Shown here: piece by piece, positions 49,916 to 58,414 of the stretch
Layout of the letters: every line of letters starts with the position of its first letter
Numbering within the stretch: position 1 is the first letter of the stretch
Position numbers and translations under genes: made by a program
The notes under the pieces: model-generated
Database searches by the model: none
Told to the model about the DNA's origin: nothing
What the model saw: the letters and a program-made list of their open reading frames with translations, nothing else
Source: Kribbella sp. ALI-6-A
GTDB lineage: Bacteria > Actinomycetota > Actinomycetes > Propionibacteriales > Kribbellaceae
Assembly: GCF_001984195.1 (NCBI RefSeq)
Contig: NZ_MTQN01000011.1
Location: 1,178,001 to 1,242,000 of the forward strand
Reading direction: 5' to 3'
Length of the DNA: 64,000 nucleotides

Positions 49916-49951
49916 TAGTACACAGTGCGTACTACGCGGCGCGTACTACGC
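49916..49951. promoter_or_regulatory. Operator-like palindrome and direct repeat before PadR fusion
   Basis: A 19-base near-perfect palindrome (49916-49934, outer arms TAGTAC and GTACTA) starts nine bases upstream of the ATG. GCGTACTACGC occurs twice, at 49927-49937 and 49941-49951, 14 bases apart. Autoregulation by the PadR domain is likely. Confidence 0.65.
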
Positions 49952-50303
49952 CTGCCTGAAGTCGAGTTGCCGATAGCGCGCGAGGACGGCGAGATTGCCG
50001 TCCTGCACCCGCAGCGCGATGTCGGTCGACTCGACCGCCAGGCAGGTCGTCACCATCGAGCGAGCAGCCCCCGTCGGCGCCAGGCCGGCAGGGTGCTGTA
50101 GGGCGTGGCCCCCGGCGGCAGATTTCGACACGATCTCGCCGGTGCTCAGCAGCGCGTGCAGGCGCGGGATCCGAGCACGAACCACGGGACGATCCAGTCG
50201 GGTGTCACTCGTCGGCCAACGTCAGAAAGCGGGACGACGCCTCGGCCACCAGCTCAGGCAGCTCCGCGGCCGTCGGCGCCGGATCCGTCGCCCGCCGGGT
50301 CAT
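49946..50303 (-). pseudogene. Decayed nucleotidyltransferase (DUF4111-like) remnant
   Basis: Pieces of what looks like one protein lie in different minus-strand frames: a 32-codon piece from the ATG at 50303 (AAELPELVAEASSRFLTLADE), then TPDWIVPWFVLG, then IPRLHALLSTGEIVSKSAAGGHAL. The last two resemble the C-terminal region of AadA-like aminoglycoside adenylyltransferases with DUF4111. The first start codon overlaps the carboxypeptidase stop. No intact catalytic domain remains. The identity is by recalled similarity and is tentative. Confidence 0.4.
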
Positions 50304-51795
50304 CGGTTCGAAGCTCCCCGGACGAAAGCCGCGAGATCCTTGGACTGCCGCACCCGGGACTCCTCGTGCACGTACATCATGTGACCCGCCGGGTAGTAGT
50401 GGAGCTCGATGTTGTCGTGCAGTTCCGGCGGGATCTGCAGCCGGGCGACCGTGTGCTCGGTCGCGAAGTACGGCGTGGCGCAGTCGTAGTGGCCGGAGCG
50501 ATGTGCACCTTCAGGTGCGGGTTGGCGCGCATCGCCTCGGCGAGTTTGTCGGCGACCGTGACGTGGTTGTTCTCGAACTCCTTGAACGACCAGTCCTTCG
50601 ACGCGTCGCCGCTGATGATCTCGTACGGCAGGTCGTTGAGGTACTCCAGTTCGGCCCGCACGTAGTGGTTCAGCGCGGCCGTGTACGGCCCCATGATCGC
50701 GCGCATCGACGGGTCGTCGACCGAGACCTCGTGGGCCGCGTCGGACTCCCAGCCGGTGAAGCGGCTGTCCAGTCGCCCGATCACCTGACGGCGCGAGCGC
50801 AGCAGTTCGGCGAAGAACCGGGTGTGCTCGATCCGCAGGTCCACCCGGTCGATGTAGTCGGGCGACAGCCCGGTCAGGCCGGCCAGCCGCTCGACGATCT
50901 GCGCGCGCTCCTCGGCGGGCAGTCTGTTGCCCTGGGCAAGGGCATACGGGTACCGTCCGGCAGCGAAGTGCTCCGCGTCGGCGAGCACCGCGGACAGCTC
51001 CCGGTCCGGGATCAACCCGTGGTAGTGCGCGGCCGCGGCGTACGAGGGCAGGAACAGCGCGAACGGCAGGTCGTTGCCCGGGCTGAAGTCCAGCGTGCCG
51101 AACTCGAGCACCGCCGAGATCAGCATCACCCCGTTGAAGTACATCCCGTGCCGGTTCTGCAGGTGCGCGGCCAGCGCGGCCGCGCGGGTCGTCCCGTACG
51201 ACTCGCCGGCCAGGAACTTCGGCGACATCCAGCGCCCGTTGCGTGACGCCCACAACCGGATCACCTCGCCGACCGACTCCAGGTCGGGCGTGAACCCGTG
51301 GTACTCCCCCGGCTTCTCGCCCTCGACGGCCCGCGAGTACCCGGTGGAGACCGGGTCGATGAACACCAGATCGCTGTGCTGCAGCAGGGTCTCCGCGTTG
51401 TCCACCAGCCCGTACGGCGGGGGCGCGAGCTCGCCCGCGTCGCCCGACACCACCCGCCGAGGCCCGAGCAGCCCCAGGTGCAGCCAGATGCTCGACGACC
51501 CCGGTCCCCCGTTGAACGCGAACGTCACCGGCCGCGACCCGACGTCGGCACCGTCCAGCGTGTACGCGGTCAGGAACACCTCCGCCTTCGGCCGGTGCCC
51601 GTCGAACTTGCCGTCGGTGACGACCTCGTGCCGCAGCACGATCCGGCCGGCGGTCGCCGTGTACTTCAGCTTCCGCCGGCCCACGGTCAGCACGTGCTGC
51701 GTCGTCGTCAGGTCGTCCACCGGGCCGTTCGCGCCGGGTGCCGCCGTCACCTTGTCCGCCGCCACGTCCTCGGGTCCCCGCTCAGCTGTCGCCAT
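50300..51795 (-). pseudogene. Serine carboxypeptidase (peptidase S10), frameshifted
   Basis: A peptidase S10 gene of about 497 codons interrupted once. The N-terminal 435 or so residues are intact (FNGGPGSSSIWLHLG oxyanion region, catalytic Ser in FLAGESYGTTRA). After HLKVHIA, near 50496-50502, the frame shifts; the other frame continues perfectly with SGHYDCATPYFATEH (catalytic Asp) and YYPAGHMMYVHEES (catalytic His), ending at 50300. A single missing base explains it. Without repair the product loses two triad residues. It is a recent mutation or a sequencing error. No signal peptide is seen. Confidence 0.85.
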
Positions 51796-51832
51796 GCCCG
51801 GAACCCTAACAAAACAAGGCGGTCGGCCGTCG

Positions 51833-53413
51833 TCAGATTTCCACAGCCCCCGGCCGGCCGTCCTCCACCACGAACGACGCGTGGGTGTACTGCGGCGCGT
51901 CGGACCGACTCACCGTCGTCACCATCCGCAGATCCGTGCGGAACTGCTCCCGCGAGACCGTGCACCGCACGTACCCGCGCCGGTCCCCGTCGAAGAACTT
52001 GATGTGCGGGTTGTACTTGATCATCGGCCCGTAGTACGGCCCGTACACCTGGCCGTCGCCGTTGCTGGTCAGCGACGTCCCCACGAACTCGGTCGCCACC
52101 ACCGGCGTTCCGGGGCGGTCGAAGTTCTCGTGGATGTCGTTCACGAACGTCGAGTGCCAGTCACCGGTGACCACCACCGGGTTCCGGGTCTTCGCCTGCT
52201 TCCACGCCTCGACGAGTCGTTGCCGCGCGCCCGGAAAGCCGTCCCACGCGTCATGCCAGAGCAGATCGCCCGCCGCGCCGTCGTGGTCGAGCCGGCCGAC
52301 CATCACGTTGCTGGCCAGCACGTCCCACTGCGCCCGCGAGCGCTTCAGACCGTCGTACAGCCACTTCTCCTGGGTCTTGCCGAGCATGGTGATCGACGGG
52401 TCGTACCCGCCTTCGCAGGCGTCGGCCTCACCCCAGCCGCACGGCGGCACACTGCGGTACTGCCGGCCGTCGACCACGTCGAACTGCGCGAGGTCGCCCC
52501 ACTGGAGCCGCCGGTAGATGCGCGGGCCCTCGCCGACGGGCCGCGCCGGACGGCGTACCGGCTGGTGCTCGTACCAGGCCTGGTACGCCGCTGTGCGCAG
52601 CGCGGTGATGTCGCCCTCGTACTGTGACTGGGTGTTGGCGTAGTCGTTCTGCACCTCGTGGTCGTCCCACGTCACCATCCACGGGAACCGCGCGTGCGCG
52701 CGCTGGAGGTCCGGGTCGCTCTTGTAGAGCGCGTACTGCATCCGCCAGCGCTCGACGTCGCGCGGAGCCTGCTGCAGTACGGCGGGCACCGGCGTCTTGC
52801 GGTAGCCGCCGTTGGCCGGAATGCCACCTTCGTAGACGTAGTCGCCCAGGTGCAGGACGAGGTCCAGGTCTTCCTCGGCCAGGTGCCGCAGCGCCGAGTA
52901 GTAGCCGCTCGACCATTCCTGGCAGGACGCGAACGCGAAGTTCATCGACGCGTGCTTGCCGGTGCGCACCGGCGCCGTCCGGGTACGCCCCACCGGCGAC
53001 ACGTCCGTGCGGTACTTGAACCGGTAGAACCATTCGCGATCAGGAGCCAGCCCCTCGACCTCCACGTGCACCGAGTGCGCCAACTCGGGCAGAGCCCACG
53101 TCAGCCCCTCCCGTACGACGCGGCGGAACCCTTCGTCGAGTGCGATCTGCCACTGCACCGGCACCTTGCGGTCGGGCATGCCACCGCCCGGCACGAAGCG
53201 GTCCGGAACCAGCCGGGTCCACAGCACGACACCACTGACCGTCGGGTCGCCACTGGCCACGCCGAGCGTGAACGGGTAGTCACCTCCCCCGGGCCTCGGG
53301 GTCGCCTCGGCGGGGCCGACCGGCAACTGCGCGAGGGCGGCGAGACCGGCGACACCTCCCACGGCTCCCAGGAAACGACGGCGGTCGACAGCGTGATCTG
53401 CAGGCGGAGTCAT
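51833..53413 (-). CDS. phoD: Secreted PhoD-type alkaline phosphatase
   Basis: A 526-residue phosphodiesterase/monoesterase releasing phosphate outside the cell. The start at 53413 gives a Tat signal (DRRRFLGAVGGVAGLAAL). PhoD motifs include LHLGDYVYEGG, VTWDDHEVQNDYAN, the region VLASNVMVGRLD, VVVTGDWHSTFVND and ATEFVGTSLT, supplying the iron/calcium ligands and the extra Cys-containing region. The preceding beta domain (YPFTLGVASGDPTVSGVVLWTRL) is the standard PhoD N-terminal domain. The frame is open upstream, but that part lacks signal features. Confidence 0.95.
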   Translation of the reverse strand: MTPPADHAVDRRRFLGAVGGVAGLAALAQLPVGPAEATPRPGGGDYPFTLGVASGDPTVSGVVLWTRLVPDRFVPGGGMPDRKVPVQWQIALDEGFRRVVREGLTWALPELAHSVHVEVEGLAPDREWFYRFKYRTDVSPVGRTRTAPVRTGKHASMNFAFASCQEWSSGYYSALRHLAEEDLDLVLHLGDYVYEGGIPANGGYRKTPVPAVLQQAPRDVERWRMQYALYKSDPDLQRAHARFPWMVTWDDHEVQNDYANTQSQYEGDITALRTAAYQAWYEHQPVRRPARPVGEGPRIYRRLQWGDLAQFDVVDGRQYRSVPPCGWGEADACEGGYDPSITMLGKTQEKWLYDGLKRSRAQWDVLASNVMVGRLDHDGAAGDLLWHDAWDGFPGARQRLVEAWKQAKTRNPVVVTGDWHSTFVNDIHENFDRPGTPVVATEFVGTSLTSNGDGQVYGPYYGPMIKYNPHIKFFDGDRRGYVRCTVSREQFRTDLRMVTTVSRSDAPQYTHASFVVEDGRPGAVEI

Positions 53414-53478
53414 CTCACGGACGCTAGTGCGATCAGGTGACCGACGGCCGACCAGCGAGTGTCGCGAAGGCATCTGCT

Positions 53479-53502
53479 ATGTTTGACAACACTGTCAAAC
53501 AT
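53479..53502. promoter_or_regulatory. Perfect 24-bp palindrome, TetR-type operator
   Basis: Arms ATGTTTGACA (53479-53488) and TGTCAAACAT (53493-53502) are exact complements around ACAC. It includes TTGACA on both strands, so a bound repressor would block the promoter of the SnoaL-TetR pair that starts at 53520. Confidence 0.75.
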
Positions 53503-53519
53503 GCGAAGGACACCCCCTG

Positions 53520-53909
53520 ATGCGATCGAGCGAACTCGTCCTGGCGTTCTGGGACCAGGTCTGGAACGCGCACGACGCCGAGGCCGTGGACCGGTTCGTG
53601 CCCGCGGACTTCGTGATCACCAACTCCGGCCGCGACATCGTCGGGCGGACGGCGTTCAAGGTCTGGATCAGGGCGTTCCTGGCCGAGCTGCCCGACCTGC
53701 GTCTGCTGCCGGTCGACACGTTCGAGAGCGCGGACGGCAGCCGGGTCACCTCGCGCTTCCTGATCACCGGCACGAACCAGGGCTACCTGCACACCGCCGC
53801 CATCGGCGCGCCGATCCAGTTCACCGGCACGGCGGTCTGGGAAGTGCGCGACGGCAAGCTGCTGCACAACTGGGTCGAGCGATCGGCCGCGGTGGAGGTC
53901 CCGGCCTGA
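53520..53909 (+). CDS. SnoaL-like polyketide cyclase family protein
   Basis: A 129-residue NTF2-fold protein. The sequence SELVLAFWDQVWNAHDAEAVDRFVPADFVITNSG, residues 3-36, and FTGTAVWEVRDGKLLHNWVE near the end are typical of the SnoaL/ester-cyclase group, small cytosolic proteins that bind or isomerise hydrophobic ligands. Its stop overlaps the TetR start (TGATG), so the two are translationally coupled, and a perfect palindrome lies 18 bp upstream. It may transform or bind the TetR ligand; the substrate is unknown. Confidence 0.82.
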   Translation: MRSSELVLAFWDQVWNAHDAEAVDRFVPADFVITNSGRDIVGRTAFKVWIRAFLAELPDLRLLPVDTFESADGSRVTSRFLITGTNQGYLHTAAIGAPIQFTGTAVWEVRDGKLLHNWVERSAAVEVPA

Positions 53910-54463
53910 TGGCCGGCGTCCGGCAGTTCGACGAGCAGGCAACTTTCGAGCGGGCGCTGGACGTCTTCTGGACCAAAGGCTTCCGGGCGACCTCGATGCC
54001 CGACCTCGCCGCCGGGACGGGAGTCCAGCGCGGTTCGCTCTACCACGCCTATGGCGGCAAGGAGCAGTTGTTCCTCAAGGTGTTCGAGCAGTTCACCGCG
54101 GATTTCCTGGCCGGCGCGGCCGAAGCGCTCGCCGACGACAATCCGAAGCGGGCACTGACGGCGTTTTTCGACTTCGTCATCGCCTCGATCACCACCGGTA
54201 CGCCGTCGCGCGGCTGCCTGTCGACCCGGACGGCGGTCGAGGCGGACGGCGTGGTCGAGGACGCCGTCCGGAAGCTGCTCGACGACCTGGAGGAGCTGCT
54301 GCTGGCCAGGCTGGAACAGGCCGACCTTGCGGTGGAGCCCCGAGAAGCAGCGCGGTTGGTCGTCGCGATGACCCGTGGTCTCGCCGTCCTCGAGCGCGTG
54401 TACGACGACCCGGCCAGGCTGCGCGAGACCGCCGCCACGCTCGTCACCTCGCTGCTGAGGTGA
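53909..54463 (+). CDS. TetR family transcriptional regulator
   Basis: A 184-residue repressor. The N-terminal helix-turn-helix runs ATFERALDVFWTKGFRATSMPDLAAGTGVQRGSLYHAYGGKEQLF (residues 9-53). The ligand domain has the GCLSTRTAVEA turn common in the AcrR/LmrA subgroup. The ATG at 53909 overlaps the SnoaL-like stop. It probably binds the palindrome at 53479-53502 and regulates its own operon. The inducer is unknown. Confidence 0.9.
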   Translation: MAGVRQFDEQATFERALDVFWTKGFRATSMPDLAAGTGVQRGSLYHAYGGKEQLFLKVFEQFTADFLAGAAEALADDNPKRALTAFFDFVIASITTGTPSRGCLSTRTAVEADGVVEDAVRKLLDDLEELLLARLEQADLAVEPREAARLVVAMTRGLAVLERVYDDPARLRETAATLVTSLLR

Positions 54464-54549
54464 TGAGCGCGGCATCCTTGTGCGCTCGTCGCCGGGTCCG
54501 GAACTCCCGACACCACGAAGCGCTGCGCGGCGTACGGCGGTCCGGTCGC

Positions 54550-54555
54550 TAATCT
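54550..54555 (+). promoter_or_regulatory. -10 box TAATCT, leaderless DUF952 mRNA
   Basis: TAATCT is followed by six bases and the ATG at 54562, with no ribosome site between them. Confidence 0.5.
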
Positions 54556-54561
54556 GCGGGC

Positions 54562-54930
54562 ATGGCGAAGATCCTGCACCTGGCGTTCGAGCATGAGTGG
54601 GCGGCGGCGAAGGCGGCCGGTGCGTACCGGATGTCGACCCGGGGCGTCTCGCTGGACGACGGCGCGACCTTCATCCACGCGTCGCGGCCCGAGCAGGTCG
54701 GCGGGACCGCGAACCGCTTCTACGCCGACGTCGAGGAGCCGTTGCTGCTGCTGGTGATCGACACCGAGCGCCTGGTCTCGGCCCTGTGCGACGAAGACGT
54801 GGACGGCCGCGGGACGACGTTCCCGCACATCTACGGCCCGCTGAACCTGGACGCCGTGGTCGACGTACTGGCCTACGAGCGCGGTCCCGACGGCCGCTGG
54901 CCCGAACTCGCCGCCCAGGCCGTATCCTGA
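54562..54930 (+). CDS. DUF952 family protein
   Basis: A 122-residue protein of the DUF952 family, recognised from ILHLAFEHEWAAAKAAGAYRM, the FIHASRPEQVGGTANRFYAD stretch with conserved His, and TFPHIYGPLNLDAVVDV. The fold is related to ADP-ribosyltransferase-like or glutathione-S-transferase-linked small proteins, but the biochemical role is not established. It ends six bases before the RNase P RNA begins and may share transcription with it. Confidence 0.88.
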   Translation: MAKILHLAFEHEWAAAKAAGAYRMSTRGVSLDDGATFIHASRPEQVGGTANRFYADVEEPLLLLVIDTERLVSALCDEDVDGRGTTFPHIYGPLNLDAVVDVLAYERGPDGRWPELAAQAVS

Positions 54931-54935
54931 ACGAC

Positions 54936-55339
54936 GGAACGGGTCGGTCGGGCGATCGCGTCGCGCACTCCGGTGCGCGCCGAGGAAAGTCCGGACTCCA
55001 CAGGGCAGCGTGGTGGGTAACGCCCACCCGGGGAAACCCGCGGGACAGTGCCACAGAGAACAGACCGCCAGCGGCCTGAACGGACCCCGTGGTTCGTTCA
55101 GGTGCGGGTGAGGGTGAAACGGTGGTGTAAGAGACCACCAGCTCGGCAGGTGACTGCGGAGGCTAGGTAAACCCCACGTGGAGCAAGGCCAAGAAGGACG
55201 CCGGGCAACCGGCGTTCGCGCGAGCGTTCGAGGGCTGCCCGCCCGAGCTCGCGGGTAGGCCGCTGGAGACTGCCGGCAACGGCAGCCGTAGATGGATGAT
55301 CGCCGACTACAGAATCCGGCTTACAGACCGGCCCGTTCC
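54936..55339 (+). ncRNA. rnpB: RNase P RNA, bacterial type A
   Basis: The catalytic RNA of RNase P, which matures tRNA 5' ends. The conserved core GAGGAAAGTCCGGACTCCAC (about 54990) and the 3' core ACAGAATCCGGCTTAC (about 55311) are both present, as are GGGTGAAACGGTG and the TAGATGGATGATCG region. The terminal helix P1 forms between GGAACGGGTCGGTC (54936-54949) and its near-complement GACCGGCCCGTTCC (55326-55339), which sets the ends. About 404 nucleotides, normal for actinobacteria. Confidence 0.95.
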
Positions 55340-55388
55340 CTTTCTCCGTCGGCGGTCGGCCGTCGGCGGTTGGGTGATGCTGCGTCGG

Positions 55389-56342
55389 TCAGAACGTCGC
55401 GATCGGGTTGACCGGGCTGCCCGACGTACCGGCGAAGCGGACCGGCGCGACGGCGAGCTGGAAGTCCCACTGGCCGAGCTCGGCAGCCGTCGTCGCGCAC
55501 GCTTCCAGGTCGCAGTTGTCGAGCAGCCACAGACCCATCGCGACCAGGCTCACAGCGTGGACCGGCATCAGCACGTCGTCGTACCCCGACGGCTGAACGT
55601 CCTGCGGGGTGTCCGCGCCGATCAGCGCGACACCGCGTTCGTGCAGCCACGGCAGGCAGGACGCGTGCCAGCCGGCCTGCGTGATACCGCCGGCGTCACC
55701 GGCCTCGTGCCGGAAGCGGCCGTAGCCGGTCCGCAGGAGGACCGCATCGCCGGGTTGCACCCGCACGCCCTGTCGACGCTCGGCCTCCTCGAGATCGTCG
55801 GGAAACACGCCCTGGCCCGGTTCCAGCCACGGCACGTCGCGGACCTTCGCGACGTCCAGCAGGACGCCCCGTGTGACGATCCCGTTCGCCGCCGCCGTGA
55901 CGGCCGCCCACGCCGATCCCGCTTCGGCGTCGACGAGCGAGTGGGACCGGCCGTTGTACATCTTGCCGTCCCAGAAGAGATGGCACGGCGAGTCGACGTG
56001 GGTGATCGTGTTGCCGTGGAACATGATGCCGAGCCGCTCGTTCGAGAAGCCCCAGCGCCGGTCGTTGCGGAACAGCTGCGGCATGTGCTCGGCACCCGGC
56101 ATGTCGGCGGCGCACGGGCACGTCGTCGTCGACCGCTCCATTTCCGCCGGTACGGCGACCTCCCACGCGCACGACACACTTCTGCCGTGGCGCACGGCCC
56201 GGGCCGCCGCGAGCCGGACGTCGTCGGTGATGTGGTTCAGCGTGCCGAGCTGGTCGTCGTCGCCCCAGCGTCCCCAGTTCGACAGCGTGTCGAAGTAGCC
56301 GAGGACCTCGTCCTGTGTCGGTAGCGATCGGCCTGCCGTCAT
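55389..56342 (-). CDS. Cyclase family protein (kynurenine formamidase-like)
   Basis: A 317-residue putative metal-dependent hydrolase of the PF04199 cyclase family. The signature GNTITHVDSPCHLFWDGKMYNG carries the HxxxDxxxH-type metal ligands in modified form (HVDSPCH). DDQLGTLNHITDDVRLAA and ALIGADTPQDVQPSG are family features. Related enzymes hydrolyse N-formylkynurenine or cyclic amides. The ATG at 56342 was chosen because the frame upstream is antisense to neighbouring genes. It is transcribed with the MFS gene on the minus strand, 98 bp downstream of it. Confidence 0.85.
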   Translation of the reverse strand: MTAGRSLPTQDEVLGYFDTLSNWGRWGDDDQLGTLNHITDDVRLAAARAVRHGRSVSCAWEVAVPAEMERSTTTCPCAADMPGAEHMPQLFRNDRRWGFSNERLGIMFHGNTITHVDSPCHLFWDGKMYNGRSHSLVDAEAGSAWAAVTAAANGIVTRGVLLDVAKVRDVPWLEPGQGVFPDDLEEAERRQGVRVQPGDAVLLRTGYGRFRHEAGDAGGITQAGWHASCLPWLHERGVALIGADTPQDVQPSGYDDVLMPVHAVSLVAMGLWLLDNCDLEACATTAAELGQWDFQLAVAPVRFAGTSGSPVNPIATF

Positions 56343-56440
56343 CGTGGCTTCAACTCCTCCGGTCACGCGGTTCGAGGCACTTCGTCTGGCATGAGACCAG
56401 ATCAGCGGGTCAGCAGTCTTTTGAGACGACTGCCTGGACC

Positions 56441-57610
56441 TCAACCACTGGAGGTGAAGGTACGCCGCTCCCGCGTGCTGGGCTGCGCGCCGGGTGGATC
56501 GGCAAGCCGGCCGGCCAGCAGGCAGGCGACCGCCGGGAGCAGGATCAAGGTGGCGAGAACGACCTGCAGGGACGTTTCCTTGCCCAGGGCACCAAGTGCC
56601 GGTGCGACGAGACCGCCGGCGCTGACCGCGAGCCCGAGCGTCACGCCGCTCGCCGTACCGACGCGATTGGGCAGGTAGTCCTGGCCGAGCGTGATGTGCA
56701 GCGAGAACGGGACCGACAACGCGATCGCGGTCAGTACGACGAAGGCGAGCATCGCCGGACCGGGGACGAAGGTCAGCCCGGCCAGACCGAGCGCGGCCGC
56801 GGCGTACGCGACGCGCATTACCGGGAGTCGCCCCCACCTGTTGGCCAGCCGGCCGCCGAGCAGCGTGCCGACGACGCCGCCGCCGAAGAGAACGACCAGG
56901 ACAGCCGAGCTCCCGGTGGCGGACAGGTCGAGCCGCTGCCCGATGAACAGGCCGACGAAGGTCGTCAGTCCGACGTACACGATCGAACGCAGGACGACGA
57001 TCGCGGTCAGCCGGGTGAATGATCGCCAATCGTCGGATCCGGTACGGCGTACAGCGGTTGCTCGGGCTGCGCCGCCTGATCGGAGCAGCGGGATGGTGAT
57101 GAGAGCGCCGATCACGGCGGGGATTACCAGGAGCGGAGTCGCGCGCAGACCGCCGACCGACAGCAGCGGCGCCACGAGCACCGGTGCGAGCGCAAAGCCG
57201 ACGATCCCGCCGAGGGAGAACCAGCTCATCCCGACGTGTCCGCCGCCGGTGACGGCTCGCGCCGTACGGGCCGCTTGGGGGTGGTACGCCGCGACGCCGA
57301 CGCCGGTGAGGGCGATCACGAGCAGGGTGAGCGGGTAGGAGTCGACCAGGCCGATCAGCGCCGTACCGGCTCCGGTGCCGAGCATGCTGATCGGGAGCAG
57401 CCAGGGCATGGACCACTTGTCGGTCAGCAGCCCGAAGATCGGCTGGACCACCGAGGACAACAGGGTCGCTGCCAGCACGAAGCCGGACACGGCGACGTAG
57501 TCGTAGCCGCGTTCGGCGACCAGGAACGGGACAAGCACCGGCACGATCCCCTGGTACAGGTCGACACTGCCGTGCCCGGTCGAGAGCAGCACCGTCGGAA
57601 GCCTCTTCAT
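56441..57610 (-). CDS. MFS transporter (fosmidomycin-resistance type)
   Basis: A 389-residue major facilitator protein with twelve hydrophobic segments. It opens STGHGSVDLYQGIVPVLVPFLV, the Fsr-type N terminus with DxYQG, and continues with LTDKWSMPWLLPIS and HPQAARTARAVTGGGHVGMS. The second half contains GGRLANRWGRLPVMRVAY. Such transporters export small drugs such as fosmidomycin or 2-nitroimidazole. It faces an AraC-type regulator across 55 bp, the same arrangement as nimT-nimR of Escherichia coli. Confidence 0.9.
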   Translation of the reverse strand: MKRLPTVLLSTGHGSVDLYQGIVPVLVPFLVAERGYDYVAVSGFVLAATLLSSVVQPIFGLLTDKWSMPWLLPISMLGTGAGTALIGLVDSYPLTLLVIALTGVGVAAYHPQAARTARAVTGGGHVGMSWFSLGGIVGFALAPVLVAPLLSVGGLRATPLLVIPAVIGALITIPLLRSGGAARATAVRRTGSDDWRSFTRLTAIVVLRSIVYVGLTTFVGLFIGQRLDLSATGSSAVLVVLFGGGVVGTLLGGRLANRWGRLPVMRVAYAAAALGLAGLTFVPGPAMLAFVVLTAIALSVPFSLHITLGQDYLPNRVGTASGVTLGLAVSAGGLVAPALGALGKETSLQVVLATLILLPAVACLLAGRLADPPGAQPSTRERRTFTSSG

Positions 57611-57665
57611 GGCTCCCACCCTCGGCCACCGCAGCGCTGTCCGGCTTCCGATAATCTGACAGAAC

Positions 57666-58400
57666 ATGTCGACAAGCCGCCACCAGCCGATCGCGCCCAC
57701 CGTCCTGCGCCGCCTCGACGCCGGCGCCGGCATCGACGCGCACCGGCACGACGACCACCAGATCGCGTACGCCGCCCGCGGGGTGCTCGCCGTCGCCACC
57801 GATCAGGGCCACTGGATCGCGCCGGCGAACCGCGCGATCTGGATCCCGGCCGGCGCCGTACACCAGCACCGCGCGTACGGCCGGACCGACCTGCACCTGA
57901 TCGGCCTGACCGAGAACCCGCTCGGCCTGACCACTCCCGCGGTCCTTGCCGTCGGCCCCCTTCTGCGCGAGCTGATCATTGCCCACACCAACGATGCGGT
58001 GTCGACGCCGGACGAACGGGCCCGGCTCCGCGGCGTACTGCTGGATCAGCTGCAGCGAACCGCGCAGCAGCCCTTGCGCCTTCCGCTGGCGCGGGATCCC
58101 CGCCTGGCCGCGGCCTGCGCCGTCCTCACCGCGAACCCGGCCGACAACAGCACCCTCGCCACGCTCGGCCTCAAGGCCGGCGCCGGCGAACGCACCCTCT
58201 CCCGCCTGTTCCGCACCGAGTTCGCCATGACGTTCCCCCAGTGGCGCACCCAGCTCCGGCTGCACCACGCCCTCATCCTGCTGGCCGAAGGACACCCGGT
58301 CACCACCGTCGCCATCCGCTGCGGCTGGTCCACCCCGAGCGCCTTCATCGACACCTTCCGCCAGACCTTCGGCCACACCCCGGGCCGGCGCCGTTCGTAA
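57666..58400 (+). CDS. AraC family regulator (NimR-like)
   Basis: A 244-residue regulator: an N-terminal cupin-like sensor (DAHRHDDHQIAYAARGVLAVAT, IWIPAGAVHQHRA) and a C-terminal AraC double helix-turn-helix (TLATLGLKAGAGERTLSRLFRTEF, VTTVAIRCGWSTPSAFIDTFRQTFG). It is divergent from the MFS gene, matching the nimR/nimT layout, so it probably represses or activates that exporter. The VOC gene follows on the same strand with a 14-bp gap. Confidence 0.92.
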   Translation: MSTSRHQPIAPTVLRRLDAGAGIDAHRHDDHQIAYAARGVLAVATDQGHWIAPANRAIWIPAGAVHQHRAYGRTDLHLIGLTENPLGLTTPAVLAVGPLLRELIIAHTNDAVSTPDERARLRGVLLDQLQRTAQQPLRLPLARDPRLAAACAVLTANPADNSTLATLGLKAGAGERTLSRLFRTEFAMTFPQWRTQLRLHHALILLAEGHPVTTVAIRCGWSTPSAFIDTFRQTFGHTPGRRRS

Positions 58401-58414
58401 CCCATGATGGTCGG

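Noticed and set aside
57236..58414. Extended frame joining the AraC region to the VOC protein
   Set aside because: It is out of frame with the AraC gene and Arg/Pro-rich; the VOC fold begins at 58415.
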